Origin: Miniphocaeibacter sp964345925
Lineage (GTDB): Bacteria > Bacillota > Clostridia > Tissierellales > Peptoniphilaceae
Reading direction: 5' to 3'
Assembly: GCA_964345925.1 (NCBI GenBank)
Contig: CAYFSP010000062.1
Span: 1 to 7,569 of the forward strand
DNA length: 7,569 nt
Made by a program: the position numbers and the translations under genes
The notes under the pieces: generated by a model
The model's database searches: none
What the model saw: only the letters and a program-made list of their open reading frames with translations
Told to the model about the DNA's origin: nothing
Shown: positions 6,572 to 7,569 of the stretch, piece after piece
Layout: each line of letters starts with the position of its first letter
How positions within the stretch are numbered: the first letter of the stretch is position 1

Positions 6572-7054
6572 CTACACCGTTAAGTCGGAGTCTTCTTTAA
6601 GTTCGACTCCATTTTCCATTATTTTAATTATTATCTTTAAAACGAAATGGACAATAATAAGAATTAGTAAGTATACAATATGTAAAATAAGAAATCCTAT
6701 ACCATACACAATCCAAAAGTATACTGATAAAATATTTCCGAATAATACAAGTAAAGCTAAGCCTACAACCACTTTGTCTATAATTTCTACTAAATTTAAA
6801 TTTTCTCTTGTAAAGATTTTATTATTTCCAATATTTTCGTATAGTTTTATACATACTAATCCACAGAATACAATAGGTAAGGCTTCTAAACAAAAAATAG
6901 TTAACCAAGGGTAGTAAAATGGTTCAAATTGAAGAAAATCGTTTAAAATTTTCAAACTAAAGTTTGGAGCAAACCAAAAGAGTATATATATTATTGCTAA
7001 ACATAAAAACACTGAAATAAATTGTAAAATATTAGTATATTTTTTTAAATTCAT
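6572..7054 (-). CDS. DUF2975 family membrane protein
   Basis: A 160-aa protein with four predicted helices at about 9-28, 52-72, 95-115 and 120-145. It has the conserved cytoplasmic segment between helices 2 and 3 (YENIGNNKIFTRENLNLVEIID, 72-93) and the family-typical C-terminus ELKEDSDLTV, which ends exactly at the stop. These are the hallmarks of DUF2975 (YoaS-like) proteins, whose biochemical role is unknown. The open frame runs back to a TTG at 7075, but AAGGAG (7062-7067) sits 7 nt before the ATG at 7054, so that is the start. That ATG is 1 nt beyond the TAG of the upstream gene. The stop overlaps the ribosome-binding site of the HTH gene. Together with that regulator it forms a common Bacillota pair; a membrane sensor or antagonist of the regulator is a plausible but unproven role. 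Confidence 0.9.
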   Translation of the reverse strand: MNLKKYTNILQFISVFLCLAIIYILFWFAPNFSLKILNDFLQFEPFYYPWLTIFCLEALPIVFCGLVCIKLYENIGNNKIFTRENLNLVEIIDKVVVGLALLVLFGNILSVYFWIVYGIGFLILHIVYLLILIIVHFVLKIIIKIMENGVELKEDSDLTV

Positions 7055-7055
7055 A

Positions 7056-7508
7056 CTATGACTCCTTATTTTCAAATTCTATAATATACAGTAAATTATC
7101 ACCTTCTAAAAAATATGAAAGGTATATTTTATCTTTATCATCTTTGGGAATATAGTAAGCCCAAGTCTGGGCATTTGTATAACTACTAGTTATTTCTACA
7201 TCATTTATAGAAAGTGTCTTTTCATCGAGTTCCTGAAAAACTTTGCTTTCACCATGTTCTATCCATTCCACCCAGTTTTTTGAGTCGACTATTTGTTTTG
7301 AACTACTACTTATGGTTTTAATTTTAAAAACTTTAGCATGATAATCTTTCTTCTCAATATCTAGGTATTTTCTAGAATAGTCTAAAGGACTGAGTTCAAC
7401 ATAACTATATTCAGAAAATTTATTATTTCTTGTGAAAAATAAAATAGATAAAACAGTTGCAAAAGCTATGAAAATTACTCCTAAAATAATTTGTTTTCTA
7501 TATTTCAT
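7056..7508 (-). CDS. Hypothetical membrane-anchored extracytoplasmic protein, first gene of the operon
   Basis: I recognise no family for this 150-aa protein. It has a basic N-terminus (MKYRKQ), one hydrophobic helix at about 7-26, then a polar domain (27-150) expected outside the membrane. There is no cysteine after the helix, so it is not a lipoprotein, and no clear cleavage site, so a retained signal anchor is likely. The outer domain is rich in aromatic and charged residues (SYVELSPLDYSRKYLDIEK at 35-53, NWVEWIEHGES at 78-88, QTWAYYIPKDDKDKIYL at 114-130) and looks like a small beta-rich fold. The open frame extends to an ATG at 7553, but AAGGAG (7515-7520) at 6 nt marks the ATG at 7508. 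Gene order and 1-nt spacing to the DUF2975 gene suggest a shared task, perhaps ligand sensing for that membrane protein (inference). Confidence 0.78.
   Translation of the reverse strand: MKYRKQIILGVIFIAFATVLSILFFTRNNKFSEYSYVELSPLDYSRKYLDIEKKDYHAKVFKIKTISSSSKQIVDSKNWVEWIEHGESKVFQELDEKTLSINDVEITSSYTNAQTWAYYIPKDDKDKIYLSYFLEGDNLLYIIEFENKES
7062..7067 (-). promoter_or_regulatory. Ribosome-binding site deciding the DUF2975 start
   Basis: AAGGAG on the minus strand, located within the last codons of the upstream anchored-protein gene and 7 nt before the ATG at 7054. It excludes the in-frame TTG at 7075 as the start. Confidence 0.8.
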
Positions 7509-7524
7509 AATATACTCCTTGTAT

Positions 7525-7554
7525 AATGAACTTAAGTCAAAACTATAGTTCATT
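7525..7554. promoter_or_regulatory. 8-bp inverted repeat ahead of the four-gene operon; possible operator
   Basis: AATGAACT (7525-7532) and AGTTCATT (7547-7554) are a perfect inverted repeat with 14 bp between them, about 20 bp upstream of the ATG at 7508. On the minus strand a TTGACT lies between the arms (7536-7541) and could be a -35, but I find no -10 at the right distance before the ATG. The real promoter may therefore lie partly beyond the window edge. The site is a candidate for the YozG-like regulator encoded in the operon. Confidence 0.4.
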
Positions 7555-7569
7555 TATGATTTTATATAT

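Noticed and set aside
6495..6914. Plus-strand open frame of 139 codons opposite the HTH and DUF2975 genes
   Set aside because: It is antisense to two clear family members and is low-complexity Ile/Thr/Ser-rich, as expected of a shadow frame.

Overview
The window is AT-rich chromosomal DNA with strong AGGAG-type Shine-Dalgarno sites, short operons and low-GC codon use. It looks like a Gram-positive anaerobe of the Bacillota (Clostridia or Tissierellia type). This rests on base composition and gene families; no 16S or other marker is present. I see no insertion sequence, CRISPR array, tRNA or rRNA.

Left part (1-3072): a complete 8-oxoguanine-deaminase-type amidohydrolase reads leftward (13-1362). 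It is divergent from a rightward pair: a Qnr-like pentapeptide-repeat protein (1514-2107) and an inosine/uridine-type nucleoside hydrolase (2116-3026). The hydrolase is interrupted by a one-base shift at an A6 run, directly followed by TAA. The 150-bp divergent spacer holds a striking 10-bp-period repeat that forms a 22-bp perfect palindrome just ahead of the pentapeptide gene. A 12-bp hairpin terminator closes the pair. Deaminase and hydrolase both act on purine nucleobases or nucleosides, so the locus looks like purine salvage or turnover, with a possible gyrase-protecting partner.

Middle part (3152-4628): all genes read leftward. A small XRE-type regulator (3616-3822) is translationally linked to a four-helix membrane protein of unknown function (3152-3607). 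Its promoter (TTGACT, 17 bp, TATAAT) is overlaid by an 11-bp perfect inverted repeat, which suggests autorepression. Upstream lies a DUF554 membrane protein (3885-4571). Its near-consensus promoter is embedded in the hairpin that appears to terminate the operon further upstream.

Right part (4643-7508): a tightly packed leftward operon of four genes. In transcription order these are a membrane-anchored 150-aa protein with no family I recognise, a DUF2975 membrane protein, a YozG-like HTH regulator and a large DUF4153 membrane protein. Gaps are 1 to 8 nt or overlaps, and each ribosome-binding site lies in the end of the preceding gene. The DUF2975 plus YozG-like pair is a recurring Bacillota module; here it is extended by the DUF4153 protein and the anchored protein, probably as a regulated cell-envelope system of unknown purpose.

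Several correct starts lie inside longer open frames: 4571, 6349, 7054 and 7508. These were chosen by ribosome-binding-site position.
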